Shown here piece after piece: positions 49,387 to 59,595 of a stretch of DNA of 64,000 bases (the stretch's first letter is position 1; every line of letters starts with the position of its first letter). Made by a program: the position numbers and the translations under genes. Origin of the DNA: Pseudomonas peli (GTDB taxonomy: Bacteria > Pseudomonadota > Gammaproteobacteria > Pseudomonadales > Pseudomonadaceae); the NCBI RefSeq assembly GCF_900099645.1, contig NZ_FMTL01000001.1:1550001-1614000 (forward strand), in the 5' to 3' direction. Below the pieces are notes generated by a model, which made no database searches, was not told the DNA's origin, and was given only the letters and a program-made list of their open reading frames with translations.

Positions 49387-49833
49387 ATGCCAACCGCGCC
49401 ATTCCGTGAAATCTTCAGCTTTTTCCACACGCTGCGCGTGCGCTGGGCCGAAGTCGACCCGCAGAGCATCGTGTTCAACGGCCACTACCTGACCTATGCC
49501 GATGTCGCTATCACCGAATACTTCCGTGCCCTGGACATCCGCTATCCGGACGATTTGAGCCGCGACGGCGGAGATTTCTTCGCCATCAAGACTGTGTTGG
49601 AGTACTTGGCACCCGCCCGTTTTGATGACGAGTTGAACATTGGCATCCGCGTCGCACGCTTGGGCCGCTCCAGCCTGAGCTTTGCCATGGGCATCTGGTG
49701 TGGCGAGCAGGCGCTGACCGCCGGAGAAGTGATTTATGTGCACGCGGACAGTGCAAGCCGCAGCAGCAGTCCGCTACCGGCATGGTTGAGGGAGAAGATT
49801 CTGGCCTTTGAGCGCTGCGCGCCCGAGCAATAA
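49387..49833 (+). CDS. Acyl-CoA thioesterase, hotdog fold (YbgC/FadM-like)
   Basis: A 148-residue single-hotdog protein of the 4-hydroxybenzoyl-CoA thioesterase group. The family signature is near the N-terminus: RVRWAEVDPQSIVFNGHYLTYADVAITEYFR, where the Asp in EVDPQ is the usual catalytic residue. It should hydrolyse acyl-CoA or acyl-ACP thioesters in the cytoplasm; the chain specificity is unknown. The ATG at 49387 has AGAGGT upstream and lies 131 bases after the end of the repeat element. It is convergent with the DUF4124 gene, two bases apart. Confidence 0.9.
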   Translation: MPTAPFREIFSFFHTLRVRWAEVDPQSIVFNGHYLTYADVAITEYFRALDIRYPDDLSRDGGDFFAIKTVLEYLAPARFDDELNIGIRVARLGRSSLSFAMGIWCGEQALTAGEVIYVHADSASRSSSPLPAWLREKILAFERCAPEQ

Positions 49834-49835
49834 AG

Positions 49836-50429
49836 CTACCGGTTGCGACCCAGCAGCTCCTTGAGGCGATCACGATCAGCATTGAAACTGCTGTCCGCCT
49901 CTTTACGTGCAGCCTGATAACGCAGGATGTCGTCCTTGAGACGTTCCTGTTCGGCTTTCTGGTTATCGATCTGCGCCAGCAAATGCGCCGGCACTGCACG
50001 CCCCGCACGCTCATGGTCAGCGGCCTGACTTTGCAGGTTGGCCTGCTGCGTACGCACTGACTGCAGGTTGCCGCGCGCCACACCGATCAAACCATCCAAC
50101 TCAGCCAGCTTGCGCTCACGCGCGCGCTCGACATCGTCTGGCGTGCTGTAGAGCCGCAGCAGCTGTGCATCAGAGCTGGCGCGGGCCTTCTCAGCAAGGA
50201 TGTGTTTCATTTCCTCCGGGCTGGGCGCCGGCGGGATCACCTGAACCACTCGTCCCTGGTCATTCAACACTTCATAGCCCTTGCTGATGTGCTCTGGCGG
50301 CACACCCTGACGGCTAAGCACCGTGGTGCCCTTGTCATCGACGTAGCGGTACAACTCAGCCGCACCCGCCACAACCGGCAGCAGTAGGCCTAGCAACAGC
50401 GAACAGCAGGTCTGGGCAGGTCTATGCAT
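49836..50429 (-). CDS. DUF4124 domain exported protein
   Basis: A 197-residue exported protein with a signal peptide (about 1-23, ending AGA). Residues 24-60 form a DUF4124 domain, ELYRYVDDKGTTVLSRQGVPPE. The remainder (about 70-197) is charged and helical, rich in Glu, Arg and Lys with coiled-coil character, and ends DRDRLKELLGRNR. No enzymatic motif is visible and its role is unknown. Periplasmic location is inferred from the signal peptide. It follows pyrE on the same strand by 23 bases and may be co-transcribed. Confidence 0.88.
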   Translation of the reverse strand: MHRPAQTCCSLLLGLLLPVVAGAAELYRYVDDKGTTVLSRQGVPPEHISKGYEVLNDQGRVVQVIPPAPSPEEMKHILAEKARASSDAQLLRLYSTPDDVERARERKLAELDGLIGVARGNLQSVRTQQANLQSQAADHERAGRAVPAHLLAQIDNQKAEQERLKDDILRYQAARKEADSSFNADRDRLKELLGRNR

Positions 50430-50452
50430 CGATGCAGCACCTTATCGACAGG

Positions 50453-51094
50453 TTAGATTCCGTATTCGGCGCGGTAAGCTTGTACCGCCGGCAGATACTG
50501 CTTGAGTTCAGCATCCTCTGCCAGATATTCCAGCACCTGTTCGAGTGACACAATGCTCACCACCGGCATGCTGTAGTCGCGCTCGACCTCCTGAATTGCC
50601 GATAACTCGCCTTTGCCACGTTCCTGGCGGTTCAGTGCGATCAGCACACCGGCGGCTTGCGCGCCCTGAGCCTGAATGATCTGCATCACTTCACGAATCG
50701 CCGTACCAGCGGTAATCACGTCATCGATGATCAGCACACGACCCGCCAGCGGAGCGCCCACTAGGGTGCCACCTTCGCCGTGATCCTTGGCTTCCTTACG
50801 GTTGAAGCACCATGGCATGTCGCGCTGATGATGCTCAGCCAGCGCCACTGCGGTGGTCGCAGCCAGCGGAATACCTTTATAGGCCGGACCAAACAGCACG
50901 TCGAAGTCGATGCCACTGTCTACCACCGCTGCGGCGTAGAAACGCCCGAGCTGAGCCAAGGCCAAACCGCTGTCAAACAACCCTGCATTGAAGAAATAAG
51001 GACTGATGCGCCCGGATTTGAGGGTGAACTGACCGAAGCGCAGAACCCCACGCTCGATGGCAAAACGGATGAAATCACGTTGATACGCTTGCAT
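50453..51094 (-). CDS. pyrE: Orotate phosphoribosyltransferase
   Basis: A 213-residue type I phosphoribosyltransferase making OMP from orotate and PRPP in pyrimidine synthesis. Motifs: [18 protein letters not shown] near residue 22, [25 protein letters not shown] loop and PRPP motif [13 protein letters not shown]. It is divergent from crc, as in other Pseudomonas. No pyrimidine attenuator was recognised in the 93-base gap. Confidence 0.97.
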   Translation of the reverse strand: MQAYQRDFIRFAIERGVLRFGQFTLKSGRISPYFFNAGLFDSGLALAQLGRFYAAAVVDSGIDFDVLFGPAYKGIPLAATTAVALAEHHQRDMPWCFNRKEAKDHGEGGTLVGAPLAGRVLIIDDVITAGTAIREVMQIIQAQGAQAAGVLIALNRQERGKGELSAIQEVERDYSMPVVSIVSLEQVLEYLAEDAELKQYLPAVQAYRAEYGI

Positions 51095-51187
51095 TAAAAA
51101 GCCCCGGACAGCACGGATTTACTAGGTAATTTAGCTAATAGAGGTGAGCTCGGGTATCATACACGCACGTGATTTTGGGGGCCATTT

Positions 51188-51967
51188 ATGCGGATCATCA
51201 GTGTGAACGTGAATGGTATTCATGCGGCAGTCGAGCGCGGTTTGCTCAGTTGGCTGCAAGCACAGAATGCCGACGTCATCTGCCTGCAGGACACCCGCGC
51301 CTCCGCCTTTGAACTGGACGACCAAGCCCTCCAACTGGATGGCTATTTCCTCTATGCCTGCGATGCAGAAGTGCCCAGCCAAGGTGGCGTGGCACTGTAT
51401 TCGCGGTTGCAACCCAAGGCGGTAATCAGCGGCCTCGGCTTTGAAATGGCCGATCGCTACGGGCGCTACCTGCAGGCCGATTTCGACAAAGTAAGTATTG
51501 CCACCATGCTGATGCCCTCGGGACAGCAGGGTGATGAAAGCTTGAATCAGAAATTCAAGTTTATGGACGACTTCACCCATTATTTGGACAAGCAGCGCCG
51601 AAAGCGCCGCGAGTACATCTATTGCGGCTCGTTCTACGTGGCACACCAGAAGCTCGATGTGAAGAATTGGCGCGACTGCCAGCAATCACCCGGTTTCCTC
51701 GCCCCTGAACGCGCCTGGCTGGATGAAGTGATTGGCACCATGGGCTATGTCGACGCGCTGCGCGAAGTCAGCCGCGAAGGCGACCAGTTCAGCTGGTGGC
51801 CGGACAGCGAGCAGGCCGAAATGCTTAACCTCGGCTATCGCTTCGACTACCAGCTGCTCACGCCCGGCATGCGCCGCAGCATCCGCAGTGCCCGTCTGCC
51901 GCGCCAGCCACGCTTCTCACAGCACGCGCCGCTGATAGTCGATTACGACTGGATGCTCAGCGTATAG
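51188..51967 (+). CDS. crc: Catabolite repression control protein Crc
   Basis: A 259-residue protein with the exonuclease III/endonuclease fold, matching Pseudomonas Crc in length and in segments such as MRIISVNVNGIHAAVERGLL and FDYQLLTPGMRR. Crc works with Hfq to repress translation of genes for less-preferred carbon sources, and is itself opposed by CrcZ-type small RNAs. It lacks typical ExoIII catalytic residues in places (for example CGSFYVAHQKLD where ExoIII has a GDxN-type motif), consistent with no nuclease activity. Divergent from pyrE, with a terminator 18 bases after the stop. Confidence 0.96.
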   Translation: MRIISVNVNGIHAAVERGLLSWLQAQNADVICLQDTRASAFELDDQALQLDGYFLYACDAEVPSQGGVALYSRLQPKAVISGLGFEMADRYGRYLQADFDKVSIATMLMPSGQQGDESLNQKFKFMDDFTHYLDKQRRKRREYIYCGSFYVAHQKLDVKNWRDCQQSPGFLAPERAWLDEVIGTMGYVDALREVSREGDQFSWWPDSEQAEMLNLGYRFDYQLLTPGMRRSIRSARLPRQPRFSQHAPLIVDYDWMLSV

Positions 51968-51985
51968 CCTGATCAGCAGCGCACA

Positions 51986-52012
51986 AAAAAGCCGGCTAAT
52001 AGCCGGCTTTTT
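51986..52012. terminator. Bidirectional rho-independent terminator
   Basis: Perfect 12-bp stem AAAAAGCCGGCT / AGCCGGCTTTTT with a three-base loop, between converging crc and the DUF4870 gene, T-rich on both strands. Confidence 0.93.
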
Positions 52013-52028
52013 GTTGTTCGCACTACGC

Positions 52029-52400
52029 TTATTTCACCAAGCGCCAGGCAAAGGGGTAACGATAGGCCTGGCCTTCATTGGCTTTGATCCCGGCAATAAT
52101 CGTCAGCACCAGCGCCGCGATGCTAACCAGCAGCAGCAGCGGGAAACCGATTACCACCACCATCAGCAGGAAGCATAGCAGCGCAGCCAGAGCCACGCTG
52201 ATCTGGAAATTCAGCGCTTCCTTACCTTGAGCATCGACGAATGGATCAAGGTCCTTCTTGATCTGCCAGACGATCAACGGCCCAAGCAGATTGCCAAAGG
52301 GAATCACCAGCCCGAGAAAGGCCGCGAAGTGGCAAAACATAGCCCACTGACGGGCTTCAGGACCGGGAATCGGTTGTGGCGCTTGGGACCCGTCGCTCAT
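52029..52400 (-). CDS. DUF4870 membrane protein
   Basis: A 123-residue small membrane protein with the DUF4870 (Tic20-like) pattern: AMFCHFAAFLGLVIPFGNLLGPLIVWQIKKD, then FVDAQGKEALNFQISV, and two further hydrophobic segments. About four membrane helices are expected. Its function is unknown. It lies between crc and rph, the position I recall for the equivalent gene in P. aeruginosa, and is on the same strand as rph with a 40-base gap. Confidence 0.92.
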   Translation of the reverse strand: MSDGSQAPQPIPGPEARQWAMFCHFAAFLGLVIPFGNLLGPLIVWQIKKDLDPFVDAQGKEALNFQISVALAALLCFLLMVVVIGFPLLLLVSIAALVLTIIAGIKANEGQAYRYPFAWRLVK

Positions 52401-52440
52401 GGTGCTTCTCCGTGCGTGATGGGCGTGTAATACAGCTCAA

Positions 52441-53163
52441 TCAGTCTGCCAGTGCTGCTTGTTGCAACTCGAACAGCTCAGTCATGCCTTTTTGCGCCAA
52501 CGCCAGCATGGCGTTCAGCTCGGCCGGCTGGAATGGCGCACCTTCGGCAGTGCCCTGCACTTCGATAAAGCCACCGGCGCTGGTCATCACCACGTTGAGG
52601 TCGGTTTCCGCAGCGGAATCTTCCAGATAATCTAGATCCAGCACCGGCTCGCCCTGATACATGCCTACCGATACGGCGGCAATCATCTGCTTGAGCGGAT
52701 CACCACCTTTCAGACCGCCACGTTTCTTGATCACTTTCAGCGCGTCGACCAGGGCCACCATGGCACCGGTGATGGACGCGGTGCGAGTACCACCGTCAGC
52801 CTGGATCACGTCGCAGTCAACGTACAGGGTGTTCTCGCCCAGCTTCGACATATCCAGCGCGGCGCGCAGCGAACGACCGATTAAACGCTGGATTTCCAGG
52901 GTGCGGCCGCCCTGCTTGCCACGGCTGGCTTCACGCTGGTTACGGTCACCAGTGGCGCGCGGCAGCATGCCGTACTCGGCGGTCAACCAACCCTGGCCTT
53001 GGCCTTTGAGAAAGCGCGGAACGCCCGACTCGACACTGACCGTGCAAATCACTTTGGTATCGCCAAATTCCACCAGCACCGAACCCTCGGCATGCTTGGT
53101 GTAGTTGCGGGTGATGCGAATCGAGCGCAACTGATCGGCGGCGCGGCCACTAGGACGTTTCAT
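52441..53163 (-). CDS. rph: Ribonuclease PH
   Basis: A 240-residue phosphorolytic exoribonuclease that trims tRNA 3' ends. It begins [15 protein letters not shown] and has the expected [20 protein letters not shown], the [18 protein letters not shown] phosphate and RNA site, and [18 protein letters not shown]. Full length; no frameshift of the kind known in some E. coli strains. A TATAAT hexamer occurs on its strand at 53201-53206 but I see no good -35. Divergent from yicC, as is usual. Confidence 0.97.
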   Translation of the reverse strand: MKRPSGRAADQLRSIRITRNYTKHAEGSVLVEFGDTKVICTVSVESGVPRFLKGQGQGWLTAEYGMLPRATGDRNQREASRGKQGGRTLEIQRLIGRSLRAALDMSKLGENTLYVDCDVIQADGGTRTASITGAMVALVDALKVIKKRGGLKGGDPLKQMIAAVSVGMYQGEPVLDLDYLEDSAAETDLNVVMTSAGGFIEVQGTAEGAPFQPAELNAMLALAQKGMTELFELQQAALAD

Positions 53164-53304
53164 CTAGGAATTCCTGCTCTGAATAAAAAATCTGCTCGGC
53201 ATTATAGGGCCGTAAGCCCGTAGCGGGTGTGCCGAATTGGGAGCGGCCGACGCACTGCGCTACAATCCTGCGCCTTTCGTTCCGACTTTTCGCGAGGTTC
53301 ACCC

Positions 53305-54168
53305 ATGATCCACAGCATGACTGCCTTCGCCCGCGCCGAACAGGCGAGCGCCAACGGCACCCTGAGCTGGGAGCTGCGCTCGGTCAACCATCGCTACCTG
53401 GAATCTCATCTGCGCCTGCCGGAAAGCTTCCGTGACCTCGAAGGCGCGGTACGCGAAGCGCTGCGCAACGGCCTGTCGCGCGGCAAAGTCGAATGCACCC
53501 TGCGCTTTAGCGACGACAATGCCGGCAAAGCCCTGCAAGTGAACCTTGAACGCGCCGCCCAGCTGGTCGCCGCCGCCGAAAGCGTTGCCGGCTTGATCAA
53601 GCAACCTGCCGCACTCAACCCGCTGGAAGTGCTGGGTTGGCCCGGCGTACTGGTGGCCGACGCCGCCGACCCGCAAGCGCTGAATCAAAGCGCCCTGAGC
53701 CTGTTCACCGAGGCGCTGAACGAACTGAAGAACGGCCGCGAGCGCGAAGGCAGCGAACTGGCCAAGCTGCTCAATGAACGCCTGGACAGCATCCTCGAAC
53801 AGGTCGTCGCCCTGCGCGAACTGGTGCCGCAGATGCTCGCCGGACAACGGCAGAAGATTCTCGACCGCTGCGCCGAGATGCAGGCCGAGCTGGACCCGCA
53901 GCGCCTGGAGCAAGAGCTGGTGATCCTCGCGCAAAAAAGTGATGTCGCCGAAGAGCTGGATCGCCTCAGCACCCACGTCAGCGAAGTGCGCCGCGTACTG
54001 AAAACTGGGGGCCAGGCCGGTCGGCGCCTGGACTTTCTGATGCAGGAACTCAACCGCGAAGCCAACACCCTCGGCTCCAAGGCCTTCGACACCCGCAGCA
54101 CTCAGGCGGCGGTAAACCTTAAAGTGCTGATCGAGCAGATGCGCGAACAAGTGCAGAACATCGAGTAA
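53305..54168 (+). CDS. yicC: YicC-family endoribonuclease
   Basis: A 287-residue YicC protein: MIHSMTAFARAEQ at the N-terminus (YicC_N) and the C-terminal DUF1732 with QELNREANTLGSKAFDTRST. E. coli YicC has been described as an endoribonuclease acting in small-RNA turnover. The ATG at 53305 has GAGG upstream and begins at the conserved MxxSMTAFAR start. It is the first of the yicC-gmk-rpoZ-spoT series, 49 bases before gmk. Confidence 0.95.
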   Translation: MIHSMTAFARAEQASANGTLSWELRSVNHRYLESHLRLPESFRDLEGAVREALRNGLSRGKVECTLRFSDDNAGKALQVNLERAAQLVAAAESVAGLIKQPAALNPLEVLGWPGVLVADAADPQALNQSALSLFTEALNELKNGREREGSELAKLLNERLDSILEQVVALRELVPQMLAGQRQKILDRCAEMQAELDPQRLEQELVILAQKSDVAEELDRLSTHVSEVRRVLKTGGQAGRRLDFLMQELNREANTLGSKAFDTRSTQAAVNLKVLIEQMREQVQNIE

Positions 54169-54214
54169 GACAAACCGCTACTGCTACTCTTCGAACAACG
54201 CGTTCCAGGATTGA

Positions 54215-54838
<624 letters not shown>

Positions 54839-54952
54839 CTTATCGCACTGCGGCAAATCAAAGCTTCCCTTAATGCTGGTGATTTTTTAGACTATCTAGT
54901 CCGCTCGCCCATTTGGGCCCAGCTCTACTACGCATTTGCTACGAGGAACACC

Positions 54953-55216
54953 ATGGCCCGCGTTACCGTCGAAGATTGCCTGGATCACGTTGATAACCGC
55001 TTTGAGCTGGTCATGCTCGCTACCAAGCGCTCGCGCCAACTGGCTACCGGTGGCAAAGAACCGAAGCTGGCTTGGGAAAATGACAAGCCGACCGTAGTCG
55101 CGCTGCGTGAAATCGCCGCTGGCCTGATGAGCTACGACGTCATCGCCCAAGACGACATCGTCGAAGAAGAGCCACTGTTTGCTGCATTCGAGGAAGAGGC
55201 TAACGAGCCTCTGTAA
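54953..55216 (+). CDS. rpoZ: RNA polymerase omega subunit
   Basis: An 87-residue omega subunit beginning [20 protein letters not shown] with the conserved ATKRSRQL segment and an acidic C-terminal tail. It supports polymerase assembly and forms part of a ppGpp site in E. coli. The 114-base gap after gmk may hold an internal promoter; a clear one was not identified. The stop is 60 bases before spoT. Confidence 0.97.
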   Translation: MARVTVEDCLDHVDNRFELVMLATKRSRQLATGGKEPKLAWENDKPTVVALREIAAGLMSYDVIAQDDIVEEEPLFAAFEEEANEPL

Positions 55217-55276
55217 GCCTATGCCGGGTCGACGTCGTCAGGCGCAGGGTCATCTGAATCGGCAAGGGGAGCGCCC

Positions 55277-57385
55277 ATGCCGAGCATAGACGCCCTCGCC
55301 GACAGACTTTCGACCTACCTCGACGGCGACCAGGTCAACCTGGTTCGCCGCGCTTATTTCTACGCCGAACAAGCCCACGACGGCCAACGCCGCCGCAGCG
55401 GCGAAGCCTACGTCACCCATCCCCTGGCAGTGGCGAGCATCCTGGCTGACATGCACATGGACCATCAGAGCCTGATGGCCGCGATGCTGCATGACGTGAT
55501 CGAAGACACCGGTATCGCCAAGGAAGCCCTGGACGCGCAGTTCGGCGAATCCGTGGCTGAACTGGTTGATGGGGTCAGCAAACTGACCCAGATGAACTTC
55601 GAGACCAAAGCCGAGGCCCAGGCCGAGAACTTCCAGAAAATGGCCATGGCCATGGCCCGCGATATCCGGGTGATTCTGGTCAAACTGGCCGACCGTCTGC
55701 ACAACATGCGCACCCTGGAAGTGCTGTCCGGCGAAAAACGCCGACGCATCGCCAAGGAAACCCTGGAAATCTACGCACCGATTGCCAACCGTCTGGGCAT
55801 GCACAGCATGCGTATCGAGTTCGAAGACCTGGGTTTCAAGGCCATGCATCCGATGCGCTCCGAGCGCATCCGCACAGCGGTCAAGCGTGCTCGTGGCAAC
55901 CGCAAGGAAATCGTCAACAAGATCGAAGAGTCGATCACTCACTGCCTGGCCCGCGAAGGCATGGAAGGCGAGGTGATGGGCCGCGAGAAGCACCTCTACG
56001 GCATCTACCAGAAGATGCGTGGCAAGCGCCGGGCGTTCAACGAAATCATGGACGTCTACGCCTTCCGCATCGTCGTCGACAAGGTCGACACCTGCTACCG
56101 CGTACTCGGTGCCGTGCATAACCTGTACAAGCCCCTGCCCGGCCGCTTCAAGGATTACATCGCAATCCCCAAAGCAAACGGCTACCAGTCGCTGCACACC
56201 ACGCTGTTCGGCATGCACGGCGTACCGATCGAGATTCAGATCCGCACCCGTGAGATGGAAGAGCTGGCCAACAACGGAATTGCCGCACACTGGCTGTACA
56301 AATCTAACGAGGAAGACCAGCCCAAGGGCAGCCACGCCCGCGCGCGGCAGTGGGTCAAGGGCGTGCTGGAAATGCAGCAACGCGCCGGCAACTCGCTGGA
56401 ATTTATCGAGAGCGTGAAGATCGACCTGTTCCCCGACGAGGTCTACGTGTTCACGCCCAAGGGCCGCATCATGGAGCTGCCGAAAGGCTCCACAGCGGTC
56501 GACTTCGCTTACGCGGTGCACACCGACGTCGGCAACACCTGCATCGCCTGTCGTATCAACCGCCGCCTGGCGCCGCTCTCGCAAGCTCTGGAAAGTGGTT
56601 CGACGGTGGAAATCGTCACCGCTCCCGGCGCTCGGCCAAATCCGGCCTGGTTGAGCTTCGTGGTCACCGGCAAGGCCCGTACACATATTCGTCATGCGCT
56701 GAAGCTGCAGCGCCGCTCGGAATCCATCAGCCTTGGCGAACGCCTGCTGAACAAAGTACTGGCCGGTTTCGACAGCCGCGTCGACAAGCTCTCGCCCGAG
56801 CGGGTGCAGGCGGTGCTCGCCGAATACCATCAGGACGTCATCGAAGACCTGCTGGAAGACATCGGCCTGGGCAACCGCATGGCCTATGTAGTGGCGCGCC
56901 GCCTGCTCAGTGACAGCAACGAAGCGCTGCCGAGCAGCGAAGGGCCGCTGGCGATCCGTGGCACTGAGGGTCTGGTGCTGAGCTACGCCAAATGCTGCAC
57001 GCCGATTCCGGGCGACCCGATTGTCGGCCACCTGTCTGCCGGCAAAGGCATGGTGGTGCACCTGGACAGCTGCAAGAACATCGGCGAGATCCGTCACAAC
57101 CCGGAAAAATGCATCCAGCTGTCCTGGGCCAAGGACGTTACCGGCGAGTTCAATGTCGAGCTGCGCGTCGAGCTTGAGCACCAGCGCGGTCTGATCGCCC
57201 TGCTGGCAGGCAGCGTGAATGCCGCCGACGGCAATATCGAGAAGATCAGCATGGACGAGCGCGATGGCCGCATCAGCGTCGTGCAGCTGGTGGTCAGCGT
57301 GCATGACCGCGTACATCTAGCCCGCGTGATCAAGAAGCTGCGCGCCCTGACCGGGGTGATCCGCATCACCCGCGCGCGCGCCTGA
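55277..57385 (+). CDS. spoT: Bifunctional (p)ppGpp synthetase/hydrolase SpoT
   Basis: A 702-residue stringent-response enzyme. The HD hydrolase domain (about 20-180) has VTHPLAVASILADM and the HDVIEDT motif, plus KLADRLHNMRTL. The RelA-SpoT synthetase domain (about 230-345) has GRFKDYIAIPKANGYQSLHTT. A TGS domain (about 390-450, VYVFTPKGRIMELPKGSTAV) and a C-terminal ACT domain (about 625-700) follow. The intact HD motif separates it from RelA, where this domain is dead. It degrades and makes (p)ppGpp in response to starvation, often via acyl carrier protein. Confidence 0.97.
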   Translation: MPSIDALADRLSTYLDGDQVNLVRRAYFYAEQAHDGQRRRSGEAYVTHPLAVASILADMHMDHQSLMAAMLHDVIEDTGIAKEALDAQFGESVAELVDGVSKLTQMNFETKAEAQAENFQKMAMAMARDIRVILVKLADRLHNMRTLEVLSGEKRRRIAKETLEIYAPIANRLGMHSMRIEFEDLGFKAMHPMRSERIRTAVKRARGNRKEIVNKIEESITHCLAREGMEGEVMGREKHLYGIYQKMRGKRRAFNEIMDVYAFRIVVDKVDTCYRVLGAVHNLYKPLPGRFKDYIAIPKANGYQSLHTTLFGMHGVPIEIQIRTREMEELANNGIAAHWLYKSNEEDQPKGSHARARQWVKGVLEMQQRAGNSLEFIESVKIDLFPDEVYVFTPKGRIMELPKGSTAVDFAYAVHTDVGNTCIACRINRRLAPLSQALESGSTVEIVTAPGARPNPAWLSFVVTGKARTHIRHALKLQRRSESISLGERLLNKVLAGFDSRVDKLSPERVQAVLAEYHQDVIEDLLEDIGLGNRMAYVVARRLLSDSNEALPSSEGPLAIRGTEGLVLSYAKCCTPIPGDPIVGHLSAGKGMVVHLDSCKNIGEIRHNPEKCIQLSWAKDVTGEFNVELRVELEHQRGLIALLAGSVNAADGNIEKISMDERDGRISVVQLVVSVHDRVHLARVIKKLRALTGVIRITRARA

Positions 57386-57531
57386 TCGGCGAATACCCGA
57401 ATTGAACAGCGCAATCAGCCGCCAGCTGTACTTTGACAGCCGCTGTGGCTTTCACCCAACCTAGGCAATCTAACTGGCAGCGTGCCGATGGCGCTGCAGT
57501 GTTCCCCCACATCAGCTTTACAGGAGTTCCC

Positions 57532-57912
57532 ATGAGCAAGAGCGTTATCACCAGCGACAAGGCCCCAGCCGCAATCGGCACCTACTCCCAGGCGATCAAA
57601 GCGGGCAACACCGTGTACATGTCCGGACAGATCCCGCTGGACCCGAAAACAATGGAGCTGGTGGAAGGCTTCGAAGCCCAGACCGTGCAGGTATTTGAGA
57701 ACCTCAAGGCCGTAGCCGAAGCCGCTGGCGGTTCGTTTAAGGACATCGTCAAGCTGAACATCTTCCTCACCGACCTGTCGCACTTCGCCAAGGTCAATGA
57801 AGTCATGGGCCGTTACTTCGAGCAGCCCTACCCGGCCCGCGCCGCCATCGGCGTAGCCGCCCTGCCACGTGGCTCGCAGGTAGAAATGGACGCTATTCTG
57901 GTTCTCGAATAA
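57532..57912 (+). CDS. ridA: RidA enamine/imine deaminase
   Basis: A 126-residue RidA protein: [20 protein letters not shown] start, [17 protein letters not shown] and the active-site Arg in [21 protein letters not shown], the classical RidA pattern. It deaminates 2-aminoacrylate and so protects PLP enzymes. The ATG at 57532 has AGGAG upstream. It follows spoT, as I recall in P. aeruginosa. A second, more distant RidA lies in the dad operon at 30973-31323. Confidence 0.96.
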   Translation: MSKSVITSDKAPAAIGTYSQAIKAGNTVYMSGQIPLDPKTMELVEGFEAQTVQVFENLKAVAEAAGGSFKDIVKLNIFLTDLSHFAKVNEVMGRYFEQPYPARAAIGVAALPRGSQVEMDAILVLE

Positions 57913-57960
57913 GCCCCTCGGCGGGGCCGCGGTCCCGCCCTTCTCTCTTGAGGACGCCGC

Positions 57961-58695
57961 ATGCGTTGCCTGTTTGTTGCCCTGCTCACCGGCGTCCTGC
58001 TCAGCGGTTGCGCCAGCACACCGCAAGACCCAAGCGGCACTTGGATCAACCAGGCCGCCATTGAAGCTGCCGTCAAAAGCGGCAATCTGCGCGAAGCCTT
58101 GCTGGCTTATGGGCCTAACCTGGAGTGGCAGCTCGACAGCCCGCGCCAGCTGGCCAGTTTCAGCAACGGTTTTGAACGTGGTGAAGGTCGTTTTAAACGC
58201 CAGGCAGATGGCGAGCTGCGCGTGCACTTCTACGGTGACTTTGAAGAAAGCCTAAGCCTTAACAATGACGAGCTGATTCAGGCGCAGAGCGATACCTGGC
58301 CGGAGCAGCGCTTTGTCCGCGCACCGACAGCCCCAGGTCCACTTGCACCGCCAGGGAGCAGCTTCGAGCAGGCGTTGTACAGCGCCTACCTGGGCGGCAC
58401 CTGGTTGATTGAGGAAGGTCTGGGCCAAGGCGGTCTGGTACTGTTCCAGGCCGACGGCAGCTTGCAGGGCCTGCCAGGCGCAGAGCGTTATGCGTTGTGT
58501 CTCGCAGGTGATTGCGCGGCCATGAGCGGCGAGTTCGACAGCCTCTGGCTGCAGCTGGGCGACCAGGGGCAGAGCTGGCTGTTCGAGCTTGAAGGCGACC
58601 AATTGCGCGTCTTTGAAGCGCTCAATCGCTCACAGATCGATGAAATGCCCAACTACTACAAAGGCCAGCAGCGCTGGCTGTTGGTCAAACGCTAA
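57961..58695 (+). CDS. Predicted lipoprotein of unknown function
   Basis: A 244-residue protein with a lipobox: MRCLFVALLTGVLLSGCAST, where Cys17 would be lipidated. The mature part has no domain I recognise; it contains a proline-rich break (PTAPGPLAPPGSS, about residue 121) between two globular-looking halves, and a Cys pair around residue 179-184 (LCLAGDCA). Residue +2 after Cys is Ala, so outer-membrane sorting is expected. GAGGA precedes the ATG and the gene lies 48 bases after ridA. It is convergent with the epimerase gene, 18 bases between stops. Confidence 0.85.
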   Translation: MRCLFVALLTGVLLSGCASTPQDPSGTWINQAAIEAAVKSGNLREALLAYGPNLEWQLDSPRQLASFSNGFERGEGRFKRQADGELRVHFYGDFEESLSLNNDELIQAQSDTWPEQRFVRAPTAPGPLAPPGSSFEQALYSAYLGGTWLIEEGLGQGGLVLFQADGSLQGLPGAERYALCLAGDCAAMSGEFDSLWLQLGDQGQSWLFELEGDQLRVFEALNRSQIDEMPNYYKGQQRWLLVKR

Positions 58696-58713
58696 ACCGC
58701 GCGAAATGCCAAG

Positions 58714-59565
58714 CTACAGCTGCTGCAAAATCGCCCGGTAACCCTCGCGGTAGCTCGGGTACTGAGGCGTCCAACCCAAGGCGCGAGCACGGGCGTTGCT
58801 GCAGCGTTTGCTGCCGGAACGGCGCACCGTTGAGTCGTCAGACCAATGACTGATTTCCAGCTGCTCACGCAACCACGCCACCACGTCATGCAGCGGCGCA
58901 GGCTGATCGTCGACGCCGATATAGCAGTTATCCAGCGCCACACCACGGGCATCGGCCTGCAGCAGATAGGCCAGTAGCCCAGCCGCGTCATCGACATGGA
59001 TGCGGTTGCCATACAACGGCGGCTCACTGACCACCCGATAACCCTGACGCACTTGCTTGAGTAACCACTCGCGGCCGGGACCATAGAGGCCGGTAAGGCG
59101 CACCAGGCTGGCTGGCAGCCCGCTGTTCAACGCCAGTTGTTCAGCCTCGCGCATGATACGGCCGGAATAGCTGTCAGCCTCTGCAGGGGACTGCTCATCC
59201 ACCCATTCACCGAGTTGTTGGCCATAGACGCCACTGCTGGAAACAAACAGCAGGCGCTTGGGCCGTTGGCTGTATTGCGCAAGCCAGGTGAGCACGCGGC
59301 GCAAGCCATCGACATAGGCGGCGCGGTAACCGGCCTCATCATGGTCAGTGGCGGCCGCGCAATACACCAGGTAATCCAGCGGTTCGCTCGGCCAGGCGGC
59401 CGGGCAGGCATCGGCATGCAGATCGCCGGCTACCGGGCGAATACCCTGTGGCAGCAGCGCCACACTGCGGCGCAGGCCATACACCGTCCAGCCTGCAGCG
59501 CTTAGCTGCTGACCCAGACGGCCGCCGACATCACCACAGCCGGCAATCATCAGTGTCTTACTCAT
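58714..59565 (-). CDS. NAD(P)-binding epimerase-like protein (YeeZ-type)
   Basis: A 283-residue extended short-chain dehydrogenase/epimerase. The dinucleotide motif MIAGCGDVGGRLGQQL is at about 6-21; a VSSSGVYGQ segment and the active-site-like Tyr (about residue 134 in DSYSGRIMREAE, with no lysine in the classical YxxxK position) follow, so catalysis may be altered. It resembles YeeZ/YlbE-type proteins with no assigned substrate. It is on the same strand as and 30 bases downstream of nuoN, so it may be transcribed with the nuo operon end. Confidence 0.85.
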   Translation of the reverse strand: MSKTLMIAGCGDVGGRLGQQLSAAGWTVYGLRRSVALLPQGIRPVAGDLHADACPAAWPSEPLDYLVYCAAATDHDEAGYRAAYVDGLRRVLTWLAQYSQRPKRLLFVSSSGVYGQQLGEWVDEQSPAEADSYSGRIMREAEQLALNSGLPASLVRLTGLYGPGREWLLKQVRQGYRVVSEPPLYGNRIHVDDAAGLLAYLLQADARGVALDNCYIGVDDQPAPLHDVVAWLREQLEISHWSDDSTVRRSGSKRCSNARARALGWTPQYPSYREGYRAILQQL

Positions 59566-59595
59566 CGTTGCGTATTCCTTAGGGGCTGTTGCTTA

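Noticed and set aside
55250..57316. 688-codon open frame opposite spoT (minus strand)
   Set aside because: Antisense shadow of an intact SpoT; no domains or start signals.
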